Part shown: positions 48,253 to 57,346 of the stretch, piece after piece | Layout: each line of letters begins with the position of its first letter | How positions within the stretch are numbered: the first letter of the stretch is position 1 | Assembly: GCF_020071995.1 (NCBI RefSeq) | Contig: NZ_JABWTK010000002.1 | Coordinates: forward strand, 62,001 to 126,000 | Direction: 5' to 3' | DNA from: Planococcus chinensis | GTDB taxonomy: Bacteria > Bacillota > Bacilli > Bacillales_A > Planococcaceae | DNA length: 64,000 nucleotides | Translations under genes and position numbers: made by a program | Notes under the pieces: model-generated | The model's input: the letters and a program-made list of their open reading frames with translations, nothing else | The model's database searches: none | What the model was told of the DNA's origin: nothing

Positions 48253-48771
48253 TTATTGTTGATCGTCATAATAATACTCGGAAATGGCTCCGTCAACTTC
48301 AACGGTATCCGGCACGCACAGGAATATATCCGTTCCAATGCGCTGTATGTCTCCGCCAAGGGCATATACGGTTCCGCTTAGGAAATCAATGATGCGCAAA
48401 CCTTGGTCTTTTTCGATCCGCTGCAGATTGACTACGACGGCGCGTTTGTTTTTTAAGTTTTCGGCAATGTCCTGGGCTTCCGCATAAACTCTGGGTTCCG
48501 CTAAAATCATCTTCGAGGATTTAACTGCACTTTGCAGGCTTACAAGATTGGTAACTCCTGTTTCCACTGTTTTTTGTCTCCGTTCTTTTGGTTGTTTTCG
48601 AATTTCCGGCTGAACCGTTACCGCTTTTTCATAGCGGGAAGCCTTCTGCGGTTTAGGCCGCGGCTGTGCTTGTTCTGGTTGAGGCTGGGGTTTCTGCTGT
48701 TGAACCGGCGGCTCATCTTCTTCAAATTCTTCCAGATAAAAGAAATTCTTAAATTTGTCTTTCATACTCAT
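48253..48771 (-). CDS. sepF: Cell division protein SepF
   Basis: SepF binds the FtsZ C-terminus and membrane and stacks FtsZ filaments into a ring. The N-terminal amphipathic helix [13 protein letters not shown] anchors it; a Pro/Gln-rich linker (about 25-70) follows; the C-terminal SepF domain ends [22 protein letters not shown] 48771 (one base shared with the ylmE stop, TGATG) is preferred; 172 residues. FtsZ here ends in a matching C-terminal peptide. Confidence 0.94.
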   Translation of the reverse strand: MSMKDKFKNFFYLEEFEEDEPPVQQQKPQPQPEQAQPRPKPQKASRYEKAVTVQPEIRKQPKERRQKTVETGVTNLVSLQSAVKSSKMILAEPRVYAEAQDIAENLKNKRAVVVNLQRIEKDQGLRIIDFLSGTVYALGGDIQRIGTDIFLCVPDTVEVDGAISEYYYDDQQ

Positions 48772-49439
48772 CACATTGCCTCACTTTCTGACCCTACTAA
48801 TGCAGTCCCTATGCGAACAAAAGTCGCTCCTTCTTCAGCTGCGATTTTGTAATCATTGGACATTCCCATCGAACACTCGGTGCAAGGGGCATGGCTCATT
48901 CCTTCAGCCGCAACTTCAAGTTGAAGCGATTTCAATCCTTTGAATACATTACGAATAACGGTCTCGTCCGTGGTGTTCGGCGCCATCGTCATCAATCCGA
49001 CTACCTGGATTTTATCAAAAGCTTCCAGTGATTTAACAAATGCTACTGCTTCTTCTGCAAGTACCCCACTTTTGGATTCTTCCTTCGAAACATTCACTTG
49101 CACAAAGCATTTAACGGGATGAGTTGCCCGTTTCTGGATTTCCTTGGCCAGGCTCATACGGTCCAAGGAGTGAAGATAATCGATTTGGTCGATAATTTCC
49201 TTGACTTTTCTCGTCTGCAAATTGCCGATAAAATGCCAGCTGACATCCGCTGAAATCGCTTGGCGCTTGTTCAATAGCCCTTCCGGACGGTTTTCGCCAA
49301 GATGGCCGATTCCAGCTTCAATTGCCTCTGCTGTACGTTCAACGCCTACTTGTTTGGTGACTGCAATGACCTGAATGCCAGGCCGGACATTATTTAATTC
49401 TTGTGTGATTTCTTCATAGACTGGTTTAATGGGTTTCAT
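48771..49439 (-). CDS. YggS/YlmE family PLP-binding protein
   Basis: PLP homeostasis protein of alanine-racemase fold type III, 222 residues. [20 protein letters not shown] holds the PLP lysine; [14 protein letters not shown] and [15 protein letters not shown] match the family; [22 protein letters not shown] binds the cofactor phosphate. Usually next to sepF and ylmD; the ylmD (multicopper oxidase-like) gene is absent here. First gene of the ylmE-sepF-ylmG-ylmH run with a promoter 145 bp upstream. Confidence 0.92.
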   Translation of the reverse strand: MKPIKPVYEEITQELNNVRPGIQVIAVTKQVGVERTAEAIEAGIGHLGENRPEGLLNKRQAISADVSWHFIGNLQTRKVKEIIDQIDYLHSLDRMSLAKEIQKRATHPVKCFVQVNVSKEESKSGVLAEEAVAFVKSLEAFDKIQVVGLMTMAPNTTDETVIRNVFKGLKSLQLEVAAEGMSHAPCTECSMGMSNDYKIAAEEGATFVRIGTALVGSESEAM

Positions 49440-49514
49440 GCATTCACAACTTTTCTATTGATGTTCAACTTGTCCTGCTTATCGCAAGCCAAGTCATCTG
49501 CTGCATTCAGCGGA

Positions 49515-49591
49515 ACCCACTGAATGCAAAAGTCTGATCGGTTCCACTAGCAATTTCAGGGGCGTCCCCTAAGAATGTAGTTTCACTTTAT
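49515..49591 (-). repeat. Intergenic repeat, copy B, in the ylmE leader
   Basis: Homologous to 13172-13252: 29 of 38 bases identical ungapped over 49517-49554, a GC hairpin in the same place, and an identical AGTTTCACTTTAT terminus (49579-49591). The terminus overlaps the ylmE -10 box by two bases, so the repeat starts where the leader RNA starts. Confidence 0.55.
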
Positions 49592-49618
49592 TGTACCAAG
49601 TAACAGGTTTTTTATCAA
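49590..49618 (-). promoter_or_regulatory. ylmE-sepF operon promoter
   Basis: Minus strand TTGATA (49613-49618) and TACAAT (49590-49595), 17-bp spacer, with a TGG extended -10. Transcription would start near 49583, giving a leader of about 145 nt. Confidence 0.75.
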
Positions 49619-49713
49619 TTCCACCCTATCATAAAGCCCTTCTTATCTTGCATTTCCGACTTTTCTTGTACAAAATTCGAATAGCCCATGCGGGTGCTTT
49701 GAATATTCATTTC

Positions 49714-49743
49714 ACAAAAAAACAACCGCCCTAAGGCGGCTGT
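49714..49743 (-). terminator. ftsZ terminator
   Basis: ACAACCGCC (49722-49730) pairs with GGCGGCTGT (49735-49743) around CTAA; the minus strand continues TTTTTTTGTG. Ends the dcw cluster transcript. Confidence 0.9.
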
Positions 49744-49752
49744 CAATTTTAA

Positions 49753-50928
49753 TTATCTTCTTTTTTGGCGGTTGCGCAGGAATGTAGGGATGTCTAATGC
49801 ATCTTCCTGTGGTTTGTCCTGGCGGGCAGGTTCCTGCTGATACGACGGGTAATGTTCTTCCCGGCGCTGGTCTTCCCGGCGCGATTCACGAAGTGACGGC
49901 GGAGACTGCTGTTGGATCGACTGTACTCGGCTTGAGTTTAATCCTGATCCTCTTGGCGTTCTCGGCTGAAGCAATTCTTCGTTGAATCCGGTAGCAATAA
50001 CTGTAACCACGATTTCATCTTTTAAGTTATCATTGATGACCGATCCGAAAATCATGTTTACATCTTCGTCAGAAGCTGAAGCTACGATGTCCGCTGCTTC
50101 TTGTACTTCATAAAGGCTAAGATTAGATCCGCCTGTGATGTTCATTAAAACACCTTTTGCTCCGTCAACGGAAACTTCAAGCAACGGGCTTGAAACAGCT
50201 TTTTTCGCTGCTTCAGATGCACGGTTTTCCCCTGAAGAAACACCGATTCCCATCAAAGCAGAACCTTTGTTGGACATGATTGTTTTTACGTCCGCAAAGT
50301 CAAGGTTGATTAGACCAGGTACAGCGATCAAATCGGAAATACCTTGAACCCCTTGGCGTAGAACGTTATCCGCTTCGCGGAAAGCTTCAAGCATTGGCGT
50401 GCTCTTGTCAACGATTTCAAGCAAACGGTCGTTTGGAATAACGATCAATGTATCCACAGATTCTTTCATTGTGCTGATTCCGCTGATTGCTTGAGTCGAA
50501 CGCTTGCGTCCTTCGAAAGTGAATGGGCGAGTTACAACCCCAACAGTCAAAGCGCCCAGTTCTTTGGCAATTCCTGCAATTACAGGTGCTGCTCCCGTAC
50601 CGGTTCCGCCGCCCATGCCGGCAGTAACGAATACCATATCTGCTCCGCGCAAAGCTTCTTCGATTTGTTCTTTGCTTTCTTCAGCCGCTTTTTTGCCGAC
50701 TTCCGGATTAGCACCTGCTCCAAGTCCTCGAGTCAATTTGCCTCCGATTTGAAGTCTAGTTTCAGCTTTTGAAAGGTTTAGCGCTTGTGCATCTGTATTT
50801 ACAGCGATGAATTCTACGCCTTGCACTCCGTGTTCGATCATACGGTTTACCGCGTTGTTTCCGCCGCCGCCTACACCGATTACTTTAATGACTGCCAGTG
50901 CATCGATTGATGTATCAAATTCCAACAT
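49753..50928 (-). CDS. ftsZ: Cell division protein FtsZ
   Basis: Tubulin-like GTPase that forms the Z-ring. The GTP loop [14 protein letters not shown] (103-116) and the N-terminal [17 protein letters not shown] are classical; the T7 synergy loop [11 protein letters not shown] lies near 206. A variable Gln/Arg-rich linker (about 320-375) ends in the conserved C-terminal peptide [14 protein letters not shown], which binds FtsA and SepF, both encoded here. 391 residues. Follows ftsA by 56 bp. Confidence 0.98.
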   Translation of the reverse strand: MLEFDTSIDALAVIKVIGVGGGGNNAVNRMIEHGVQGVEFIAVNTDAQALNLSKAETRLQIGGKLTRGLGAGANPEVGKKAAEESKEQIEEALRGADMVFVTAGMGGGTGTGAAPVIAGIAKELGALTVGVVTRPFTFEGRKRSTQAISGISTMKESVDTLIVIPNDRLLEIVDKSTPMLEAFREADNVLRQGVQGISDLIAVPGLINLDFADVKTIMSNKGSALMGIGVSSGENRASEAAKKAVSSPLLEVSVDGAKGVLMNITGGSNLSLYEVQEAADIVASASDEDVNMIFGSVINDNLKDEIVVTVIATGFNEELLQPRTPRGSGLNSSRVQSIQQQSPPSLRESRREDQRREEHYPSYQQEPARQDKPQEDALDIPTFLRNRQKRR

Positions 50929-50984
50929 TCTTTTTCCTCCTATATATTGCTCAGCTTTAGATTAAGCATAATGCAATGTTGATT

Positions 50985-52271
50985 TTATTCAAAGAATCTA
51001 TCAAACATTTTTTTAGCTTTTGTAACAACGCCTTCACCGCTCTGTTTAGGCTGCTTTTGCTTTTTAGGCTGCTGGTGCTGTGGTTCCGGCTCTACGTGTG
51101 CAGATTCGGACAAAGCGCCTCCGCTTCCTACGTTGCCATAGAACATATCTTCCATGTAAGCGTACTGGATCAGGCCTACAGCAGTGGTATATTGAGGCTC
51201 ACGTACACCGATGAATTCCGGTACGTATACGCGGACGCGCGTTTGCATGATATGGCGCGCCAATTCCGGCAGCCCTTCAAGCTTAGCCATTCCGCCAGTC
51301 AATACGACTCCTCCTGGAAGGTCTTGATATCCAAGACGGTAAAGCTCATCTAAAATCAATTCGAAAAGTTCTTCCAGGCGAACTCCGATTATTTCAGATA
51401 TGTATTTTTGGCTGTATTGCTCTTTTGAATCGGAACCGATTACTTCCACTTCGAACAATTCATCTTCAGAAGCATCGTCATAAAATGCATGGCCATACTC
51501 CAGTTTGATTTTTTCAGCTTGGTCTGTTGGCGTTTTCAGAACGATGGATAAATCTTTCGTCACATGGTCTCCACCGACTGGAATAACGGAAGAAGCAGTC
51601 AAATGGCCATCTTGGAAGACAGCGATCGATGTTGAGCCTCCGCCGATGTCGATGCAGGCAGTGCCGTGATTTTTTTCATCTTCTGTCAAGGCAACATATC
51701 CTGCGACAAGTGGCTGAACGTAAATATCACGGATTTGCAATCCCGCACGTTCTACGCATCTTAACACATTATGCAAAATGGTTTTTGATGTTGTCACCAT
51801 TGTACCATCCATTTCAAGGCGAATCCCAATCATACCTCGCGGATCTTTGATTTCATCCAAATGGTCGACGATATACTGTTCAGGAATGATGTTGACCAGT
51901 TCCCGTTCCGGCGGAATAGAAATAACTTGTGCCGCTTCAAGCACACGGTCCAGATCATCATCCGTAATTTCACGGTTCTCGCTGTTGACTGCCACTACCC
52001 CTTTGACAGGATGAAGAGCAGCTTTGTTAGCCGGAATTCCCAGCACTACCTCGTGGATCGACTTTCCGATCATGCGCTCCGCTTGGTCAACTGCTTTTTT
52101 AATGGATTGAACTGTAGCATCTATATCAACAATCGCACCTTTTCTGATTCCGTTTGATTTTACATTTCCTACGCCAATGACATGTAAAGATTTGTTGGCC
52201 ATTTCTCCGATTAATACTTTAACGGATGACGAACCGATGTCTAGGCTTACATATAATTCTGATTGACTCAA
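50985..52271 (-). CDS. ftsA: Cell division protein FtsA
   Basis: Actin-like ATPase that tethers FtsZ to the membrane. It begins YVSLDIGSSSVKVLIGEM (phosphate 1 motif), with ACIDIGGGSTSIAVFQDG (phosphate 2) near 205 and VVLTGGMAKLEGL near 335. The C-terminal amphipathic membrane helix is VTKAKKMFDRFFE. 428 residues. TTG start at 52271, chosen since AGGAGGTG lies seven bases upstream. Confidence 0.97.
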   Translation of the reverse strand: MSQSELYVSLDIGSSSVKVLIGEMANKSLHVIGVGNVKSNGIRKGAIVDIDATVQSIKKAVDQAERMIGKSIHEVVLGIPANKAALHPVKGVVAVNSENREITDDDLDRVLEAAQVISIPPERELVNIIPEQYIVDHLDEIKDPRGMIGIRLEMDGTMVTTSKTILHNVLRCVERAGLQIRDIYVQPLVAGYVALTEDEKNHGTACIDIGGGSTSIAVFQDGHLTASSVIPVGGDHVTKDLSIVLKTPTDQAEKIKLEYGHAFYDDASEDELFEVEVIGSDSKEQYSQKYISEIIGVRLEELFELILDELYRLGYQDLPGGVVLTGGMAKLEGLPELARHIMQTRVRVYVPEFIGVREPQYTTAVGLIQYAYMEDMFYGNVGSGGALSESAHVEPEPQHQQPKKQKQPKQSGEGVVTKAKKMFDRFFE

Positions 52272-52370
52272 TTCGTGGCACCTCCTTAATAAACTTCTAT
52301 ATTATATTCTATTGTAAATTGTATCCCTTGTCTAAGTAAAACAGCACAACTTTGTAAATTTTCCTTCAAC

Positions 52371-52736
52371 TTATCCCTGCAATTCACGAACTTCCTTTTT
52401 TTCTGCCCATTTTGTCAGAAGAATCCGGCGTATTACAGCGATATTTTGGAATAAGCGAACCCCAAATGCAAAAATGGCGGCTAAATACAAATCGACTCCC
52501 AGATGCACACCGATAAACGCAAGCGCCGCTGCCAGTACAATATTGAAGAAAAAGCCCGACACAAATACTTTATCGTCGTAGACGCCTTGCAAATGCGCCC
52601 GGATTCCACCAAATAAGGTGTCAAGCGAAGCAAGCACGGCAATGGACAAGTAATCTGCATATTCAGGAGGAATTTGCATATCGGTTAACAGGCCGAGTGC
52701 AATTCCAAGCAATAAACCCAGTACAGACAACCACAT
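52371..52736 (-). CDS. sbp: Small basic protein Sbp (DUF1290)
   Basis: A 121-residue membrane protein with three or four hydrophobic segments (1-20, 28-45, 58-80, 82-100) and a basic C-terminus. The motif LASLDTLFGGIRAHLQGVYD is diagnostic of DUF1290 (Sbp in B. subtilis). Located before ftsA after the DUF881 genes as in Bacillus. Function unknown, presumably in division or envelope. Confidence 0.9.
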   Translation of the reverse strand: MWLSVLGLLLGIALGLLTDMQIPPEYADYLSIAVLASLDTLFGGIRAHLQGVYDDKVFVSGFFFNIVLAAALAFIGVHLGVDLYLAAIFAFGVRLFQNIAVIRRILLTKWAEKKEVRELQG

Positions 52737-52738
52737 GA

Positions 52739-53455
52739 CTATTCCTCCTCCACTTTTTCTAATTGTTGATAGTTGTGTTCTTTGTCATAAGCTTCTACAC
52801 TCACTTGATCCATTGGTTCTGTGATCAAGACCGAAAGATTATCAATATAAAAATCATCGTGTATACGGGATGACATTAAATGATTATACAGCTTTTCCGT
52901 ATCATCCATCGTTTTTGAAACAATTTTAATTTTAAATGGCGGAGTTTGAACAGGAACGGTATTAACAGTGGTCGTTCCGTTAATATCGCGGATGGCGGTT
53001 GTATTGACCACCCGGTTGCCATCAATCGAAATGTAGAGCCCATTATGCCGATTGATTTCATTGACCAGGCGGATCAATAGGTCGGGTGCAATCCCTTCAA
53101 TATTCAAACCTAAAGCGACTGCTTCTGGAGAGGGTTCAATGGAGATTTCTATGCCTGGGCCAGTCATTTCGGCCAAGCCAGCTGCACTTCTTAAATCCTC
53201 GACGGTTTCTTTTAATGCCTGTTCCGGACTCTCATTCGATGCATCTTCGTATTTGGACAAGGTATCATCAAGGGTGCCGACCTCTGTCAGCAGCTCCGAA
53301 TGCAGCTGCATTTCGCGCGAAAGCTCCTGCCTGATTTCCCAAATATCGCGTGTGTCGCGCGCATCCGGTTCATTGATGGTGTTGTATTGAATCGCCGCCA
53401 TCAACCCGATGATGAATAAGATGACTGAAAAGCGGGAAGAGAGTTTCTTTTTCAT
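52739..53455 (-). CDS. DUF881 family protein (YlxX-like)
   Basis: A 238-residue single-pass membrane protein with an N-terminal helix (about 8-24), a coiled-coil segment (about 38-75) and a DUF881 domain containing GPGIEISIEPSPEA and HNGLYISIDGNRVVNTTAI. Paralogue of the gene just upstream. DUF881 proteins lie in the ftsQ-ftsA interval of many sporeless and sporeforming Firmicutes and are presumed extracytoplasmic division accessory proteins; no activity is known. It is separated from sbp by two bases. Confidence 0.88.
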   Translation of the reverse strand: MKKKLSSRFSVILFIIGLMAAIQYNTINEPDARDTRDIWEIRQELSREMQLHSELLTEVGTLDDTLSKYEDASNESPEQALKETVEDLRSAAGLAEMTGPGIEISIEPSPEAVALGLNIEGIAPDLLIRLVNEINRHNGLYISIDGNRVVNTTAIRDINGTTTVNTVPVQTPPFKIKIVSKTMDDTEKLYNHLMSSRIHDDFYIDNLSVLITEPMDQVSVEAYDKEHNYQQLEKVEEE

Positions 53456-53470
53456 GCTGCCTCTCCCCTC

Positions 53471-54205
53471 CTATGATTCTGTCAGCAACGCTGGCATGGA
53501 AATTTTTTGTCCAGCGTCCAATGTGACGATAATATTATCATTTACAAGCTGATCCATAACGCCGCCTGATAGCTTCATGGAAGATTCCAGCACGTCCGGT
53601 TCGCCGATCGCTTCAATCGTGAAAGGCGCCGGGTACTGGACACCGTCCACGGTAATGACCGGTCCGGTACAGACAATATACGAATTCGCGTGGATTCGCT
53701 GCCCATTGATTGAAATGGCTTGCGCCCCGGAAATATACAATTCGTTGATCACTTGGAACACATGGCTCTCGTGCACGATGTAATCATTCGGATTCACGGA
53801 ATCCGGCTCGTAATCGCCGTCCTGCAGGGTTACTTTTAATCCGGACCCTTTAACCGGCAGAATGCCGATATACCGCCGCAGAGCTTCCGCTTCTTCGGTA
53901 TAGTCAGCAAAACGGTTTTCGCCGTCAGAGAAAGAATCTTCATATTCTTGGACAGTTGCTTGTTTTTCTTGTAACTCCTCACGCAATGATTTGTTGCGTT
54001 CCTGCTGTTCAATCAATTCTGCCCGAAACCGCTCTTCTTCTTCAGAAAAAGTTTTTCCGTCAAAATTCCTGGCTGCTTCTTCCTCTTGAGAAAGGCTGTA
54101 AGAGTAAGCCATGATAAAGCCCAACACAAGAAAAACAAGAGAAAAGATAATCGATTTACTGAAGCTTGCCCGGCTATTCTTCTTCAGTTGTTTCGGATTC
54201 TTCAT
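53471..54205 (-). CDS. DUF881 family protein (YlxW-like)
   Basis: A 244-residue membrane protein: basic N-terminus MKNPKQLKKNSRASFSKS, one helix (about 17-37), a long coiled coil (about 55-95), then the DUF881 domain with GSGLKVTLQDGDYEP and SGAQAISINGQRIHANSYI. ATG 54205 is used because AAGGAAGGTG lies six bases upstream; it overlaps divIB by 32 bases. Together with the next gene it forms a tandem paralogous pair, possibly a heteromer (inference). Confidence 0.88.
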   Translation of the reverse strand: MKNPKQLKKNSRASFSKSIIFSLVFLVLGFIMAYSYSLSQEEEAARNFDGKTFSEEEERFRAELIEQQERNKSLREELQEKQATVQEYEDSFSDGENRFADYTEEAEALRRYIGILPVKGSGLKVTLQDGDYEPDSVNPNDYIVHESHVFQVINELYISGAQAISINGQRIHANSYIVCTGPVITVDGVQYPAPFTIEAIGEPDVLESSMKLSGGVMDQLVNDNIIVTLDAGQKISMPALLTES

Positions 54206-54968
54206 TCTCGGCACCTTCCTTCCGAGGACCATATACGTCTTCGTAAGAACGGAAGAAAATTCCGACCTCCATGTCAATAACACCCTTTTGGCCATCTTCG
54301 AGCTGAGCTACAACAGAAGGATAGTAATTCAGCTTTTCAGCCAGCGAACTTAATATCCCTCTTACTTCATTTCCATCGTTCATATAGAGCGTCACATAGG
54401 CTGCTTCTTCTTCACGTGGAGACAAAATAATCTGGGAGATCAAGTTGAATACTTCCGAATCGATCTTTGCCAGCTGATTGACCAGTTTCGATCTCGTCTT
54501 AGCATCTTCAAAATTTGTTAAGATGGGGCCATCAACTGAGGTTACCGGTTTTTCCAAAGCAAAATTATTTGATAAAACCATCTGGTAGCTATTGCTTTTA
54601 TCAAGATAACCGATGCTCTCAAACTCTTGAATTTCAATCTCTACACCAGTCAGCCATTTTTTATTGACTGAGGATTTTTCTACCCATTCCAGTCCATCCA
54701 GGGTCTTTTCAATGTCCGATTCCGTGAAGGACCACATGGAGTCGCCAATCGCCAAGCCGCTAAGCTGCTGATACTCGGCTCCTTCGTACAGTTCTGCTCC
54801 CGTGACAGTGATGTCCTGGATTTTACTGTATTTTGTTTGGCTATAGATTAGAATGGCCAGCAATACAAGAAAAATGAACAGCAACGCCACGAACTTGCGA
54901 TTGGTTCTTTTTTTCCGCCGCTCACGAAGCGTCGGGATGCGTTCTTCGATATCAATCACTTTGTCCAT
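54174..54968 (-). CDS. divIB: Cell division protein DivIB/FtsQ
   Basis: Bitopic division protein that stabilises FtsL and DivIC. A basic cytoplasmic head (RERRKKRTNRK) precedes one helix (about 27-45), followed by a POTRA domain (IQDITVTGAELYEGAEYQQL) and the beta domain (KKWLTGVEIEIQEFESIGYL). An acidic tail (GAENEESETTEEE) ends the 264-residue protein. In the cluster it follows murD directly since murG and murB are absent. Confidence 0.93.
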   Translation of the reverse strand: MDKVIDIEERIPTLRERRKKRTNRKFVALLFIFLVLLAILIYSQTKYSKIQDITVTGAELYEGAEYQQLSGLAIGDSMWSFTESDIEKTLDGLEWVEKSSVNKKWLTGVEIEIQEFESIGYLDKSNSYQMVLSNNFALEKPVTSVDGPILTNFEDAKTRSKLVNQLAKIDSEVFNLISQIILSPREEEAAYVTLYMNDGNEVRGILSSLAEKLNYYPSVVAQLEDGQKGVIDMEVGIFFRSYEDVYGPRKEGAENEESETTEEE

Positions 54969-54987
54969 ACTTGCTGCTCCTTCCCCT

Positions 54988-56352
54988 TTATTCGTTCGCT
55001 TCTGTTACTTGCAGGACTGCATCGATAAATGCATCACCGCGGATTTCAAAACTTTCATATTGATCCCAGCTTGCGCATGCCGGAGACAAGAGGATGGTAT
55101 CTCCATCTTCTGAATGGCTTACTGCTTTTTCAACAGCATCCAGCATGTCGCCTGCTTTTGTGATTGCCGGTACTCCGCAATCAGCAGCAAATTCTACAAA
55201 ACGGTCAGCGGTTTCGCCAAATGTGATGAGCGCTTTTACACGGTTCATATAAGGACGCAGCTCTTCAAGCGAATGGTTTCGCTCAAGCCCGCCAGCCAAC
55301 AGAACAATTTGTTCGGGAAATGCTTCAAGCGCACTTTTTGTCGCCAAGGCATTGGTCGCTTTGGAATCGTTATAGAACTTTCTTCCGTTCCAGGAAGTAA
55401 TAAATTGGGAACGGTGTTTTACCCCTGTGAAGGACGTCAACACCCGGGTAATGGTTTCTTTCGTTCCGCCCCATAGAAGCGCCGCAGCTGTTGCTGCCAG
55501 GATATTCTCCAAATTGTGCTGGCCGCCCAGCATAATTTTCGAGCGTTCAATCACTTTTTCTCCTTGCCAGTAAACAAATTCATCATCTGCACTGATGCTC
55601 TGCTCGGTCTTGCCTTTGAGCGTAAATGGAATCAGCTGCGCTTTGCATTTCGCCGCAAATGCTGACAGCAAGGGCTGGTCTGCATTGTAGATGAAATAAT
55701 CTTCCGATGTCTGATTCTGGGCAATTTTCATCTTCGAAGCGGTATAGTCTTCAAACGAACCGTGATAGTCCAAATGCGCTTCATAAAAGTTGGTGACAAT
55801 CGCGATGCGCGGCCGGAATGTATCTGTCCCTTTCAACTGGAAAGAAGAAAGTTCGGTGACAATGACGTTTTCTTCCGTCGCGTTTTCAGCAACACCGCTT
55901 GCGACAGTTCCGATATTCCCAGCAATCAGCGGTTTCTTGCGATCCTGGTTGAGCATATGAAACAACAAGGTAGTGGTCGTCGTTTTGCCGTTGGATCCCG
56001 TTATGCCGATAAATGGAGCTTCACTGATCAAATAGGCCAATTCAATCTCCGTCCAAATCGGAATTCCTTTTTCAATTGCTGATTCGATAATTACGTTATT
56101 GTATGGAATGCCCGGGTTTTTCACCACTAATTCAAAGCCTTCATCCAAAAGATCTTCCGGATGTCTGCCGCAAATTACGGTCACTCCCAAATTCAATAAT
56201 TCTTGGGCTTCTGAGTTTTCCTCAAAAGGCTTAGCATCGTTAACGGTAACGAAAGCACCTAGTCCATGAAGAATGCGAGCCGCTGTAAACCCACTTTTCG
56301 CAAGCCCCAACACAAGCACTTTTTTATGATAAAGTTGTTCAACTTGCTTCAT
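54988..56352 (-). CDS. murD: UDP-N-acetylmuramoylalanine-D-glutamate ligase
   Basis: Adds D-glutamate to UDP-MurNAc-L-Ala in the cytoplasm. The Mur ligase P-loop FIGITGSNGKTTTTTLLFHM is near residue 117; NFYEAHLDYHGSFEDY near 187 and HRSQFITSWNGRKFYNDSKA near 315 are conserved. 454 residues is typical. It follows mraY by one base. murE, its usual companion, is not in the cluster. Confidence 0.96.
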   Translation of the reverse strand: MKQVEQLYHKKVLVLGLAKSGFTAARILHGLGAFVTVNDAKPFEENSEAQELLNLGVTVICGRHPEDLLDEGFELVVKNPGIPYNNVIIESAIEKGIPIWTEIELAYLISEAPFIGITGSNGKTTTTTLLFHMLNQDRKKPLIAGNIGTVASGVAENATEENVIVTELSSFQLKGTDTFRPRIAIVTNFYEAHLDYHGSFEDYTASKMKIAQNQTSEDYFIYNADQPLLSAFAAKCKAQLIPFTLKGKTEQSISADDEFVYWQGEKVIERSKIMLGGQHNLENILAATAAALLWGGTKETITRVLTSFTGVKHRSQFITSWNGRKFYNDSKATNALATKSALEAFPEQIVLLAGGLERNHSLEELRPYMNRVKALITFGETADRFVEFAADCGVPAITKAGDMLDAVEKAVSHSEDGDTILLSPACASWDQYESFEIRGDAFIDAVLQVTEANE

Positions 56353-56353
56353 T

Positions 56354-57322
56354 TTATAAGACCTCCAAAGCTACTGCAATTAATGCGGCAATCAGGCCGA
56401 CCAGCCAAAAGACTGTGACGACTTTCCACTCTGACCATCCGCTCAGTTCAAAATGATGATGAATCGGGCTCATTTTGAAAATACGTTTTTTTCTTAATTT
56501 GAAACTGCCGACCTGTAAGATGACAGACAGCGTTTCAATTACGAATACCAGACCGATAAGCAGAAGCAAAAGCTCCTGTTTCAACAAAATCGAAACCATT
56601 GCAAGCGCTCCGCCAAGTGCCAATGAACCTGTGTCTCCCATAAAGACTTTCGCCGGGTATTTATTGAATACCAGGAAGCCAAGCAAGGCACCTGCTACAG
56701 AAAACGTAAACAAGGCAATGGCGTTTTCATCCTGATGGATGGCCAGCACGCCAAACGCTGCAAAAGCGATTGAAGCCGTACCCGCAACCAATCCATCGAG
56801 GCCGTCTGTCAAATTGACCGCATTGGAAAAACCAACGAGCCAAAAGATGATGAACAACACATAGACAAACGATAGTTCAATTGCCAGGTCCGTAAACGGA
56901 ATCGATACGGATGTATCAAATTCTGTGCCGTTCAGCAATAAGAATGAAATAATAGCAATAACGATTTGGGCGATTAATTTCTGCAAAGAAGTTAATCCCA
57001 AGTTTCTTTTTAGTACCACTTTAATAAAATCATCCAAAAATCCGATCAGGCCGAAACCGAAAAGCACCAGCAAAAGAATCATAATATCCGCTGTCAGCCC
57101 TTCAGTAAACAACGCGACCAGCAAAACCGTCACAATAATAGCGATTAAGTACACAAGGCCCCCCATTGTAGGGGTACCTGTTTTTTTCATATGGGATTCA
57201 GGCCCTTCTTCCCTAATACTCTGGCCGAATTTCATTCTTCTCAATAGGGGAATAAAAAGCGGCATCAGTATAACTGTCAGTAAAAAAGCGGCTCCAAAAC
57301 CAATCAATAAATTAACGTCCAT
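56354..57322 (-). CDS. mraY: Phospho-N-acetylmuramoyl-pentapeptide transferase
   Basis: Integral membrane enzyme that links phospho-MurNAc-pentapeptide to undecaprenyl phosphate, making lipid I. About ten helices are predicted in 322 residues. The catalytic loops [17 protein letters not shown] near 92, [13 protein letters not shown] near 170 and [14 protein letters not shown] with the HHHFE stretch near the end are visible. Two adjacent ATGs exist; the second (57322) has better spacing from AAAGGAG. Follows pbpB by 25 bp. Confidence 0.96.
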   Translation of the reverse strand: MDVNLLIGFGAAFLLTVILMPLFIPLLRRMKFGQSIREEGPESHMKKTGTPTMGGLVYLIAIIVTVLLVALFTEGLTADIMILLLVLFGFGLIGFLDDFIKVVLKRNLGLTSLQKLIAQIVIAIISFLLLNGTEFDTSVSIPFTDLAIELSFVYVLFIIFWLVGFSNAVNLTDGLDGLVAGTASIAFAAFGVLAIHQDENAIALFTFSVAGALLGFLVFNKYPAKVFMGDTGSLALGGALAMVSILLKQELLLLLIGLVFVIETLSVILQVGSFKLRKKRIFKMSPIHHHFELSGWSEWKVVTVFWLVGLIAALIAVALEVL

Positions 57323-57346
57323 CATAGAACTCCTTTAAGCAATAAA

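Larger units (their letters stand above)
49440..49752. other. 313-bp region between ftsZ and ylmE lacking ylmD
   Basis: No gene. From right to left: the ftsZ terminator (49714-49743), a promoter for ylmE (49590-49618), then a structured leader of about 145 nt containing repeat copy B with hairpins AGGGG/CCCCT (49558-49570) and TGCATTCAG/CTGAATGCA (49502-49528). GGAACC and GGTTCC (49512-49517, 49540-49545) could pair instead. B. subtilis has bpr-spoIIGA-sigE-sigG and ylmD here. Confidence 0.65.
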
